Positions 1 through 6,980 of a stretch of DNA of 64,000 bases are shown here, piece by piece; positions within the stretch are counted from its first letter, which is position 1; the number at the start of each line of letters is the position of its first letter. The stretch spans positions 310,001-374,000 of the forward strand of contig RAPG01000003.1 of assembly GCA_005239165.1 (NCBI GenBank), written 5' to 3'. The position numbers and the translations under genes were made by a program. The stretch is from Allopusillimonas ginsengisoli. Its GTDB lineage: Bacteria; Pseudomonadota; Gammaproteobacteria; Burkholderiales; Burkholderiaceae_B. The notes under the pieces are model-generated. The model saw only the letters and a program-made list of their open reading frames with translations. It did no database searches and was not told the origin of the DNA.

Positions 1-1100
1 CAAGCTCTAACCCGCAATCTGGAACACGTCAAACTGCCCGATGGTTTTAAGATTAGTTTGTATGCTGTGGTTCCTGACGCCCGCCATATGGCCGTTGGCC
101 CCTCAACCGGGGTCGTCTTTGTCGGAACCCGAAAGACAAAAATGTGGGCAGTTACTGATAGCGCAAAAACCCGTGTGGCAGATTCTGTGACGCGCTTTGC
201 GCCTTCGGTAACCATGAAAGTCCCCAACGGTGTCTGCTTTTCGCGTGACGGCATCTTGTACAGTGTTGAGCACAATCGGGTTATGGCGTACCCCGCTGCA
301 GAATTCTTCTACGGTGGGCCTGATGTGGCTGCTGACGTTGTGGTGCCTCAGGGTGAGCTTATTCCGGTAGCAGAAGAAAGCTTTAACCACGGTGCACGTA
401 CTTGTCGAATTGGCCCAGATAACAAGCTTTATATCACCATGGGCAATCCTTTCAACGTGCCGCCCAAAGAGAAAATCGAGGTGTACAACAAGTACGGCAT
501 GATGGGTATTCTTCGTATGGACAGGGACGGCAAAAATCGCGAAGTGTATGCGTACGGCGTCCGTAATTCCGTAGGCCAAGATTTCAACCCTAAAGACGGT
601 ACGTTATGGTTTACTGACAATCAGGTTGATGGGATGGGCGATGATACCCCTCCGGGCGAGCTTAACCGTGCTACAAAAATGGGTGAGAATTTTGGCTTTC
701 CGTATTACGGTGGTGGGCATGTTCGCACAGTCGAATACAAAGACGCAGAACCGCCAGCTGATGCCGTGTTTCCACAGGTTGAGATGGCCCCCCATGCGGC
801 TGATCTTGGCATGACGTTTTATACGGGAAAAATGTTTCCAAAAAATATCAGGGCGGAATTTTTGTGGCTGAGCACGGGTCATGGAATCGCACCACGCCTA
901 TTGGCGCCCGGATCATGTTTACCAGTTTGAAGGAAGACGGCACAGCCGACATCACCGAAGTTTTCGCCGACGGTTGGCTGACGTCCAATAATGAATACCT
1001 GGGTCGCCCTGTGGATGTGGCCATGCTGCCCGATGGTTCGTTGCTGGTGTCTGACGACTATGCAGGCGCAATCTATAGAATCTCGTATGAGGGCAAGTAG
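1..1100 (+). pseudogene. PQQ-dependent sugar dehydrogenase (sorbosone/soluble glucose dehydrogenase-like), 5' partial, frameshifted
   Basis: The reading frame is open from the first base, so the true start lies outside the window. The family oxidises sugars or aldoses in the periplasm with PQQ as cofactor and passes electrons to a cytochrome. Visible family motifs are KLPDGFKISLYA at the open end, GVRNSVGQDFNP, the DN..D..GDDTPPGELN stretch and GENFGFPYYGGGH. The first frame runs on to a stop at 930, but homology jumps near 851-858 into another frame that continues GGIFVAEHGSWNR and ends at 1100. Restoring one G in the GGG run at 851-853 gives R-G-G-I-F-V-A-E-H-G and a single continuous protein. 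The small cytochrome that follows overlaps the 3' end and is a likely electron acceptor. The family call is firm; whether the shift is real decay or a sequence error cannot be told here. Confidence 0.8.
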
Positions 1101-1437
1101 GCCATTCTTGAAGGGGTTGGCACTTGTCGCGCTGGTCTTGGGCACCCTAGGCACGGCAGCATCAGCTGCCGCTGCCGATGTGTCCGCAGGGCGAGCCAAA
1201 TCCATGCAGTGCGCCGTATGCCATGGGCCCCAGGGCATCGCAACCTTGCCGGAAGCCCCTAACCTTGCAGGCCAGAATGAAATCTATCTGGTTAAAGCAC
1301 TAAACGATTTTAAATCTGGAGCACGCACGAACGAGATGATGACCATGATGGTGGCTAATTTGTCAGAGGCTGATATCGAGAATTTGGCCGCGTATTATCA
1401 GAGTATAGAAATCGTGGTTAAAGCGCCTGATCAGTAA
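1087..1437 (+). CDS. small c-type cytochrome (c553-like)
   Basis: This 116-residue protein has an N-terminal signal peptide (basic MRASRPFLK, hydrophobic core, cleavage near ASAAAA) followed by one haem c site, CAVCH, and a distal methionine-rich segment (TNEMMTMMVANLSEADIENLAAYY) typical of the class I c553/c4-half fold, where a Met supplies the sixth ligand. It should be a periplasmic single-haem electron carrier. The ATG at 1087 is chosen because it begins the signal peptide; the upstream open frame is antisense-like low-complexity reading into the dehydrogenase. The gene overlaps the end of the PQQ dehydrogenase by 14 bases, so the two are translationally linked and the cytochrome is the probable electron acceptor of that enzyme. 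Confidence 0.85.
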   Translation: MRASRPFLKGLALVALVLGTLGTAASAAAADVSAGRAKSMQCAVCHGPQGIATLPEAPNLAGQNEIYLVKALNDFKSGARTNEMMTMMVANLSEADIENLAAYYQSIEIVVKAPDQ

Positions 1438-1460
1438 ATAAAACTGAAGGGCATAATCGT

Positions 1461-1493
1461 CGGCAACTACCGAGCTTTTCTCGGTAGCTGCCG
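1461..1493 (+). terminator. hairpin terminator after the cytochrome gene
   Basis: Two 14-base arms (1461-1474 and 1480-1493) pair with a single mismatch around a five-base CTTTT loop, 23 bases after the cytochrome stop codon. The following tract is only moderately T-rich (ATTTACTT), so it may be a weak or Rho-assisted terminator. Confidence 0.6.
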
Positions 1494-1844
1494 ATTTACT
1501 TAGCGCCTTGCTCTGGTAGATATTCTGCAGACGCAGGCTGGTGTTCAGAGTTACCGGATGAGGCGCACTGCTGCACTGAACCCCACGTGCGGATTTCACT
1601 CAGCAACCTGCATACACAATGTCATTAGGATGGAAATAATCGACTTGACAGGTTTTGTCATCGGACACAGCAGTTGCATTTTTTGCAACAACTGAACCTC
1701 GTACCGATTCTCCGTTTTTGAGCACATTACGGAAAGGGTTGAGATCACTGATTTGTCATGATCAACAAAGGCGACCATCTGATCGAGATTAAACCAGTTA
1801 GCGAACATTATTAACAACGCGGGCAGAATGGTTGAGAAGTAGAG
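1494..1844. other. intergenic stretch with no recognisable gene
   Basis: About 350 bases between the terminator and the BrnA-like remnant. Open frames on either strand are short and lack a family signature or a convincing ribosome binding site. The stretch may be decayed coding DNA belonging to the adjacent remnant, but I see no identifiable motif in it. Confidence 0.4.
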
Positions 1845-1856
1845 CGGTGAAGCATT

Positions 1857-1955
1857 GATTCGGATGTGCTGGCGTGGCTACGTTCGCAGGGCTAGGGTTA
1901 CCAATCGCGCATCAATGCGATTTTGCGACGGGAGATGCTGTCTTCGTTAAAGTAG
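1857..1955 (+). pseudogene. remnant of a BrnA-like antitoxin C-terminus
   Basis: Reading from 1857 gives DSDVLAWLRSQG, a TAG stop at 1893-1895, then GYQSRINAILRREM and a final stop at 1953-1955. This is the ribbon-helix-helix core of BrnA/COG3514-type antitoxins, where the position of the stop is normally Lys (…G-K-G-Y-Q-T-R-I-N…), so AAG has become TAG. No intact start or N-terminal half is found upstream, and no BrnT-like toxin is visible next to it. I read it as the decayed 3' end of a lost toxin-antitoxin pair. The assignment rests on a short but distinctive motif. Confidence 0.55.
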
Positions 1956-2023
1956 TGGCGTCTATCGCATGAGCCTGCTGTCCATTCGCACGGCGGTTTC
2001 ACATCCAGATGAAGAAGCAGCGC

Positions 2024-2437
2024 CTAGCGTTGAATCCACTTCAGAACTTCAGGCCCACCATAAGATTCGACGATGTCGATATCAGCACCTAGCTGAGCAA
2101 AAAACTGCGTAACCTCAAGGTTATCTTCTTCGGCAGCGACAACAACGGCACGGTTGTCCTTGGCACGGTAATTGGCACCTTCGCTCACCAAGTATTGCAC
2201 CACCGGTAAATGATTGACTGCCGCTGCATACCAGAGCGCCTCATCTATTTCTTCCTGGCTTCTTCCGTCGCTGAGAAGGTGCTGAACCACAGGAAGATGC
2301 CCTTGATCCGCACTAATATTTAATGCCACGTTTTGCTTGGTTGCTCCAGACTGCAGGCAATGCTTCACTGCGTCCAGATTTCCACTTTTGGCAGCAGCCA
2401 AGAGTTCTTCATCAGTGTCTGTAATATCCATTTGCAT
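2024..2437 (-). CDS. ankyrin-repeat protein
   Basis: A 137-residue soluble protein made almost entirely of ankyrin repeats. Successive units are recognisable: ELLAAAKSGNLDAVKHCLQSGA, then NISADQGHLPVVQHLLSDG, then WYAAAVNHLPVVQYLVSEGAN and VVAAEEDNLEVTQFFAQLGAD, each with the G-(H/N)-L-x-V-V/A core of the helix-turn-helix. There is no signal peptide or membrane segment, so it is probably a cytoplasmic protein-binding module. Its partner is not evident from the neighbours, which are unrelated. A second in-frame ATG two codons downstream could also serve as start. The fold is clear; the function is unknown. Confidence 0.8.
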   Translation of the reverse strand: MQMDITDTDEELLAAAKSGNLDAVKHCLQSGATKQNVALNISADQGHLPVVQHLLSDGRSQEEIDEALWYAAAVNHLPVVQYLVSEGANYRAKDNRAVVVAAEEDNLEVTQFFAQLGADIDIVESYGGPEVLKWIQR

Positions 2438-2546
2438 AACCTATATTCAATTTTAGTGGCCTGAATCTCCCCAGTGTGAGCCCAAGAAATGGCCCCTTAA
2501 AGGCGTGCTTTGAAAATCGCTCTTATCTGAGAGATCAAGTATAAAA

Positions 2547-2566
2547 AGCCCACCCGATCGTGGGCT
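2547..2566 (-). terminator. rho-independent terminator (minus strand)
   Basis: AGCCCAC (2547-2553) pairs perfectly with GTGGGCT (2560-2566) around a six-base loop. On the minus strand the stem is followed by TTTTTAT, a proper terminator tail. It lies downstream of the tRNA-like element and its own terminator, and upstream of the ankyrin gene start, so it separates the two. Confidence 0.65.
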
Positions 2567-2624
2567 GAAACTACTGGGTATGTGACATGTTTCACATAAA
2601 CCGGCTCACATAGCCAAAGCAAAA

Positions 2625-2648
2625 GGGCCTACGAGAAATCGTAGGCCC
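2625..2648 (-). terminator. terminator of the tRNA-like element
   Basis: A perfect 10-bp stem (2625-2634 with 2639-2648) closed by a four-base loop, followed on the minus strand by TTTTGCTTTGG. The same flank, with a different stem of similar shape, follows the intact tRNA-Met gene at 26.8 kb. Confidence 0.7.
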
Positions 2649-2658
2649 TTGGTATTCT

Positions 2659-2721
2659 TGGTGGCACACCTCTGATTTAATCAGAAGACCTGCGGACTAT
2701 TAATCCGTACCATGGTGTTGC
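2659..2721 (-). ncRNA. D-arm-less tRNA-Met-like element (degenerate tRNA copy)
   Basis: On the minus strand this stretch mirrors the 3' part of the intact tRNA-Met gene at 26822-26898. It keeps an anticodon-type stem CGGA/TCCG with a changed 7-base loop (TTAATAG for ATCATAA), a T-arm stem TTCTG/CAGAG where the tRNA has CCCTG/CAGGG, and a 3' end GTGTGCCACCA. A possible 5' acceptor strand, ACACC, pairs with GGTGT, but there is no D-arm. By hand alignment, 75 of 95 positions of 2614-2708 match 26777-26871, including the downstream flank. It may be a decaying tRNA, an attachment-site copy or a small structured RNA; it cannot be a normal tRNA. Confidence 0.55.
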
Positions 2722-2749
2722 ATTATATACGCTGTAGGTTAGCAATCAA
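2722..2749 (-). promoter_or_regulatory. sigma-70-type promoter upstream of the tRNA-like element
   Basis: On the minus strand TTGATT (2749-2744) and a perfect TATAAT (2727-2722) are separated by 16 bases. The predicted start is near 2714, inside the element's possible 5' acceptor strand, so a transcript from here would begin slightly downstream of a conventional tRNA 5' end. Confidence 0.5.
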
Positions 2750-2884
2750 CAGACGAGCTGTTTGATCGCGGCTATCGCAGTGCTTTGTTCCGCTCGATTG
2801 ACCTCTATCAGCTGGTTGATCACGCAAGTTGGTGGCAGCTGTTTTTGGCGCAATGAAAATATTGCTGTGGCGGCTGCGCTATCT

Positions 2885-3274
2885 CTACGGCAGTTTTGCG
2901 ATTACTTTGACTTCAAAATCAAATCCATACAGCCATGTGACGCCCACGGCGGTCAAGGTCGGATGAGGCGCTTTGCCCCAATACTCGGGCACCACTTGCC
3001 AGATTTCCTCGAACGTCGATTGCGGGTCGACCATGAAAACCGTAACATCGACCACGTCGTCAAAACTGCAGCCAGCGGCCTCCAGGATGGCGTTCAGGTT
3101 GTCAAAGGCCTGTCGTACCTGTTCTTTCAACCCTTGTTGCGGCGAGCCGTCCTCCAGGCTACCGACTTGGCCAGATACAAATAGAAAGCCATTGGATTGG
3201 ATTGCAGGCGAATAACGGTTTCGCTCATAGAGTGCCTGGCGTCCGGATGGAAAAACAACGTTGCGTGCAGTCAT
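2885..3274 (-). CDS. RidA/YjgF family protein
   Basis: A 129-residue RidA-fold protein. Family members are trimeric deaminases that hydrolyse reactive enamine/imine intermediates or act on related substrates. Family features seen: YSPAIQSNGFLFVSGQVG near residues 21-38, the central LNAILEAAGCSFDDVVDVTVFM helix-strand block, and a C-terminal PHPTLTAVGVTWL in place of the usual RxxxxV(A/P)xLP. The canonical active-site Arg of true RidA is not obvious, so this is probably a divergent Rid subfamily rather than the housekeeping deaminase. AAGGAA lies eight bases before the ATG. It is transcribed divergently from the LysR gene at 3420, which may control it. Confidence 0.8.
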   Translation of the reverse strand: MTARNVVFPSGRQALYERNRYSPAIQSNGFLFVSGQVGSLEDGSPQQGLKEQVRQAFDNLNAILEAAGCSFDDVVDVTVFMVDPQSTFEEIWQVVPEYWGKAPHPTLTAVGVTWLYGFDFEVKVIAKLP

Positions 3275-3419
3275 TGAACTGATTCCTTAATAATGGGGCC
3301 TGTGTTGGCCTAGTGTGCGGATACGAGAAATTCTAATGGCGGGCGCTTAGCTGATAAACTGGCAAACACGCACAACACTGTTTGTAAAACCCAAACAATG
3401 CCAGAGTCGAGGAGCGAAG

Positions 3420-4364
3420 ATGGACCGTTTCGATGCCATGCAGGCCTTTGCCCGGGTCGTGGAAACGGGCAGTTTCACCAAGGCGGCGGAAACCCTCCAC
3501 CTGAGCAAAACAACTGTGACGCAATTGGTGCAGCAATTAGAGTCGCGCCTGAGCGTCAGATTACTGAATCGCACGACACGCAAGGTCAACGTAACGCCTG
3601 ACGGCGCGGCTTATTACGAACGTGTGTTGCACTTGCTGGCCGAGATGGATGATGCGGAAACCAGTCTATCCGGCGCGCTGGCATCGCCCCGGGGCAGGCT
3701 GCGGGTGGATGTGCCCAGTCCATTTGCCAGCATGATTTTGGTGCCTGCGTTACCGGCCTTTCACGCCAAGTACCCAGACATTCAGCTGTATCTTGGTGCT
3801 AGTGATCGCATTGTGGACTTAATTGACGAGAACGTGGATTGCGTCGTACGCGGCGGAGAAATTACCAACCAGTCCCTGGTGGCGCGACATGCTGCTGATT
3901 TGCCGCTGGCGGTGTATGCCGCGCCGAGTTATCTCGAACGTTCTGGTCACCCTGGTCACCCCAGCGAGTTAGAGCTGCCTCATCATCGCATTGTGAGCTT
4001 CTCATGGTCGCGTTCCCGGCGCTTGTTCTCGCACAGAATACGTCGTGACGGTGAAAGCGTTGACGTGCGCGGTCGGCCCGCTTTGGTGGTCGACGATGGC
4101 CACGCCTATCTAGCCGCAGGCCTTGCAGGAATCGGCGCGCTCTGGCTTCCCTCTTATATGGCCCAGGCGCATGTAGCCCGGGGTGAATTGATTCCGTTGT
4201 TTACCGATTGGAAAATTGATCCGATGTCGATGTATGTTGCGTTTCCCCAGAACCGGCATGTCAGCGCAAAACTGCGTGTGTTCATCGATTGGCTCATTGA
4301 GTTAATGGCGCAGCATGTACCTGTTGTATCCCGACCTCCACTACACCGCGATACAGGTTCCTGA
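3420..4364 (+). CDS. LysR-family transcriptional regulator
   Basis: A 314-residue LysR-type regulator. The N-terminal winged helix is clear (FARVVETGSFTKAAETLHLSK, then LVQQLESRLSVRLLNRTTRKV, residues about 8-58). The rest is the periplasmic-binding-like effector domain, starting near SPRGRLRVDVPSPFASMILVP. The sequence resembles the CrgA/DsdC-like group, with the domain ending in FIDWLIELM. It is divergent from the RidA gene, the usual arrangement for a LysR regulator and its target; the shared 145-base gap would hold both promoters and the operator. The effector is unknown. Confidence 0.9.
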   Translation: MDRFDAMQAFARVVETGSFTKAAETLHLSKTTVTQLVQQLESRLSVRLLNRTTRKVNVTPDGAAYYERVLHLLAEMDDAETSLSGALASPRGRLRVDVPSPFASMILVPALPAFHAKYPDIQLYLGASDRIVDLIDENVDCVVRGGEITNQSLVARHAADLPLAVYAAPSYLERSGHPGHPSELELPHHRIVSFSWSRSRRLFSHRIRRDGESVDVRGRPALVVDDGHAYLAAGLAGIGALWLPSYMAQAHVARGELIPLFTDWKIDPMSMYVAFPQNRHVSAKLRVFIDWLIELMAQHVPVVSRPPLHRDTGS

Positions 4365-4680
4365 CGCATTCACGTTTCAGCTCGTGCTAATCCCGTCATG
4401 AGTGCGACTCTCGTGGTACCTGCACCGTTAAGAAGAACATTTGCCTGGCTCTGTACCATAGTGCTCCTTCAATTATGCGGGCTCATAATTATTCGAGTGG
4501 GCTAGCTGAAGCCAGTCAAGCCGATATCGCGCTGACTAAACATGTGAAGCGAGCACCGGCGCTGGTCGATGTCCGGCTGGTGTGTAATTTATCGTGGCCG
4601 ATGCGATCGTGCGCGGTGGTAGCGTGTCTGGAGAATTTGGGCGCCAGCGCGTTCTGACTATAAGTGATCAGAATTGAGGT
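4365..4680. other. gene-free stretch between two LysR genes
   Basis: About 316 bases between convergent LysR genes. A short frame at 4398-4505 would encode a 35-residue hydrophobic peptide and another at 4475-4657 a 60-residue peptide, but neither has a recognisable family, a good ribosome binding site or a conserved motif. I see no clear terminator hairpin. It may be degenerate remains of a lost gene. Confidence 0.4.
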
Positions 4681-5529
4681 TCAGAGGGGTCTGACTAATT
4701 CGCAGAATCTTTTTACCCCCTCGCTGCAGTCGCCTTCGCGCGAATACAGTCTGTAGCAGATTGATGGCAGTGTTGGCAAACTGAGTTCTTTATCAACGAC
4801 TTTGAGATCTGGTGCGAGCATTTCGATGCTGCGTGCTGTGATGCCCAATCCTGCTCGCAACGCAGCGCGAATTCCGCCCAAGGTCGTGGTTTCGAAGGTT
4901 TCCTGCCATGGTCTCTCCGCCTTATTCAGCGCCGCCAGAGCTTCGTTGCGAAAGACGCATGGTGAGTCAATGAGCACTAAAGGAAGCGGAAACGTTTTCT
5001 GATAATGAAAATTTGCGCCAGCGATCCAGACCATAGGAGAATCTCTCAGTACCGTGCTACAGAAACCTTTGTGGTATGCGACATCAAGCGCAAGGTCAAT
5101 ATCGCCCCGCCGTAATGCTGACGCCAGCCAACGACTGCGTCCGACTAGGATGTCGACGCGTAGATCTGGGTAAGTTTCAGCGCAAAGTGCCAGGTATTCA
5201 GGGAGCAGAGTATCGATAGCGTCGGCACAGGTGCCGATTCGTATTGGATCTTTGAATTCAGTCTGGGCCATGGCCCTGAATGCCTCGTCGTTGAGACTCA
5301 GGATGCGCTTTGCGTATTTGAGCATCCTTGCGCCTTCGTCAGTCAGTTGTTTGTTGCGGCCCGCCCGGACGAACAAGACGCAGCCAAGCAGGTCCTCGAG
5401 CCGTTTCATCTGCTGGGAAACGGCCGCCTGACTCTTGAAAATTCTCTCGGCCGCAGATCCGAAGTGTTCGTTTTCGGCGGCCGCTACGAAGGTACGAAGC
5501 AGGCTGATGTCGAAATTTCGGATTTTCAT
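4681..5529 (-). CDS. LysR-family regulator, likely controls the divergent catabolic operon
   Basis: A 282-residue LysR-type protein. The DNA-binding segment is ISLLRTFVAAAENEHFGSAA with QAAVSQQMKRLEDLLGCVLF (residues about 8-52), followed by the effector-binding domain (DPIRIGTCADAIDTLLPEYL onward). The length is slightly below the usual 290-310. It is transcribed away from the acyl-CoA dehydrogenase gene at 5752 across a 222-base region, the classical layout for a LysR activator of the divergent operon. The inducer is presumably a CoA ester or acid of the pathway; that is inference from position. Confidence 0.9.
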   Translation of the reverse strand: MKIRNFDISLLRTFVAAAENEHFGSAAERIFKSQAAVSQQMKRLEDLLGCVLFVRAGRNKQLTDEGARMLKYAKRILSLNDEAFRAMAQTEFKDPIRIGTCADAIDTLLPEYLALCAETYPDLRVDILVGRSRWLASALRRGDIDLALDVAYHKGFCSTVLRDSPMVWIAGANFHYQKTFPLPLVLIDSPCVFRNEALAALNKAERPWQETFETTTLGGIRAALRAGLGITARSIEMLAPDLKVVDKELSLPTLPSICYRLYSREGDCSEGVKRFCELVRPL

Positions 5530-5751
5530 AAGTATTCCTTAACAGTGTTGCTGTTCTTACTATTTATCTAACTATTAATGTAGAGCTATGAGCACTATGA
5601 TTATTTTCGTGAGGAAAAGATCCGGGAACCCATGGATAAGCGGGTTTGCGTATTAATTGCGCAATGCGCTGATTAAATGGATCTCTGCCACGCGCAGCAA
5701 GAGTGTTCTTGATTTGAACACAATTGACCGAATGAGCTTAAAGGAGATGTA

Positions 5752-6933
5752 ATGAAAAGCGAAACCACCCTGGCAGCCAAAGCACGCGATCTGGGCGAAA
5801 TTCGCAGCGCCGTTACGGCCTTGTGTGCTCGCTTTGACGACGCTTACTGGCTGGGCAAGGACTTGGAAGGTGAGTTTCCTGCCGATTTTCACCAGGCTGT
5901 GGCTGATGCAGGCTGGCTTGGCATTTGCATGCCTGAGGAGTTCGGCGGTGCTGGCCTGGGAGTGCGTGAGGCGGCGGTGTTGGTCCAGGTTATCGCTGAA
6001 TCAGGTGCCGGTATGTCGGGCGCTTCCGCGATCCACATGAACGTGTTCGGATTACAGCCGGTCGTAGTGTTCGGCACGCGGGCCCAGCAAGAGCGCATGC
6101 TGCCGCCGCTGATCGCGGGCAAAGAGCGCGCATGCTTCGCAGTGACCGAGCCTAGTGTTGGTTCTGATACAACCCGATTGAAAACCCGCGCGGAGCGCGA
6201 TGGCGATCATTACGTCGTCCACGGTCAGAAAGTCTGGATATCTACAGCCCAAGTAGCGGAGAAGATACTGCTGTTGGCTCGCACCAAACCCATTGAAGAG
6301 TGTGCCAAGCCGCAACATGGTCTGTCGTTGTTCTACACCACACTGGACCGGACGCAGGTCCAGGTTCGCCAGATTGACAAGATGGGTCGCGCCGCAGTCG
6401 ACTCTAACGAACTATTCTTCGATGGATTTCGAATCCCTGTAGAGGACCGCCTCGGCGAGGAGGGTCGCGGCTTCGAATATATCCTGCACGGCATGAATCC
6501 CGAACGTATTCTCATTGCTGCTGAGGCCGTCGGGCTCGGTCGCGCAGCGTTACGCAAGGCGGTTCAGTATGCCAAGGATCGCGTCGTGTTTGGACGGCCA
6601 ATCGGTATGAACCAGTCCATCCAGCATCCACTCGCTGAGCGGTGGATGGCCCTGGAGGCTGCAAACCTGATGGTGGAGCAAGCGGCTGATCGCTACGACC
6701 AGAATCTGGACTGCGGAGCGCAGGCAAATACCGCCAAATTCCTGGCGGCCGAAGCTGGCTACCAGGCATGCCTGACGGCAGTCATGACGCATGGTGGTTT
6801 CGGCTATGCCAAGGAGTACCACGTGGAGCGCTATCTGCGCGAATCGCTGATCCCCCGAATTGCGCCGATTAGCCCGCAGATGATCCAGTGTTATATCGCT
6901 GAGAAAGTGCTCGGTTTGCCAAAGTCATATTAA
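5752..6933 (+). CDS. acyl-CoA dehydrogenase (first gene of the catabolic operon)
   Basis: A 393-residue FAD enzyme that introduces the alpha,beta double bond into an acyl-CoA and passes electrons to ETF. The fold is complete: N-terminal helical domain, FAVTEPSVGSDTTRLKTRAE in the flavin-binding middle domain, KVWIST, and a C-terminal domain with FGRPIGMNQSIQHPLAERWM and GGFGYAKEYHVERYLRE. The C-terminal RIAPISPQMIQ occupies the place of the usual …GTNEI; by alignment the catalytic Glu is replaced by Gln376, so the base may be elsewhere or the reaction non-standard. A strong AAAGGAGATGTA precedes the ATG. It heads a run of closely spaced plus-strand genes ending at 17350. Confidence 0.88.
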   Translation: MKSETTLAAKARDLGEIRSAVTALCARFDDAYWLGKDLEGEFPADFHQAVADAGWLGICMPEEFGGAGLGVREAAVLVQVIAESGAGMSGASAIHMNVFGLQPVVVFGTRAQQERMLPPLIAGKERACFAVTEPSVGSDTTRLKTRAERDGDHYVVHGQKVWISTAQVAEKILLLARTKPIEECAKPQHGLSLFYTTLDRTQVQVRQIDKMGRAAVDSNELFFDGFRIPVEDRLGEEGRGFEYILHGMNPERILIAAEAVGLGRAALRKAVQYAKDRVVFGRPIGMNQSIQHPLAERWMALEAANLMVEQAADRYDQNLDCGAQANTAKFLAAEAGYQACLTAVMTHGGFGYAKEYHVERYLRESLIPRIAPISPQMIQCYIAEKVLGLPKSY

Positions 6934-6980
6934 TACGCGGCGCGTTCACCTTACGCGATTGCGACCTAGTGGATCTACTC

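Noticed and set aside
1596..1817. 73-residue minus-strand frame as a BrnT-like toxin
   Set aside because: No BrnT motif, wrong strand relative to the antitoxin remnant, and no start signal.
4475..4657. 60-residue frame between the LysR genes
   Set aside because: No ribosome binding site and no recognisable motif; listed only as part of a gene-free stretch.
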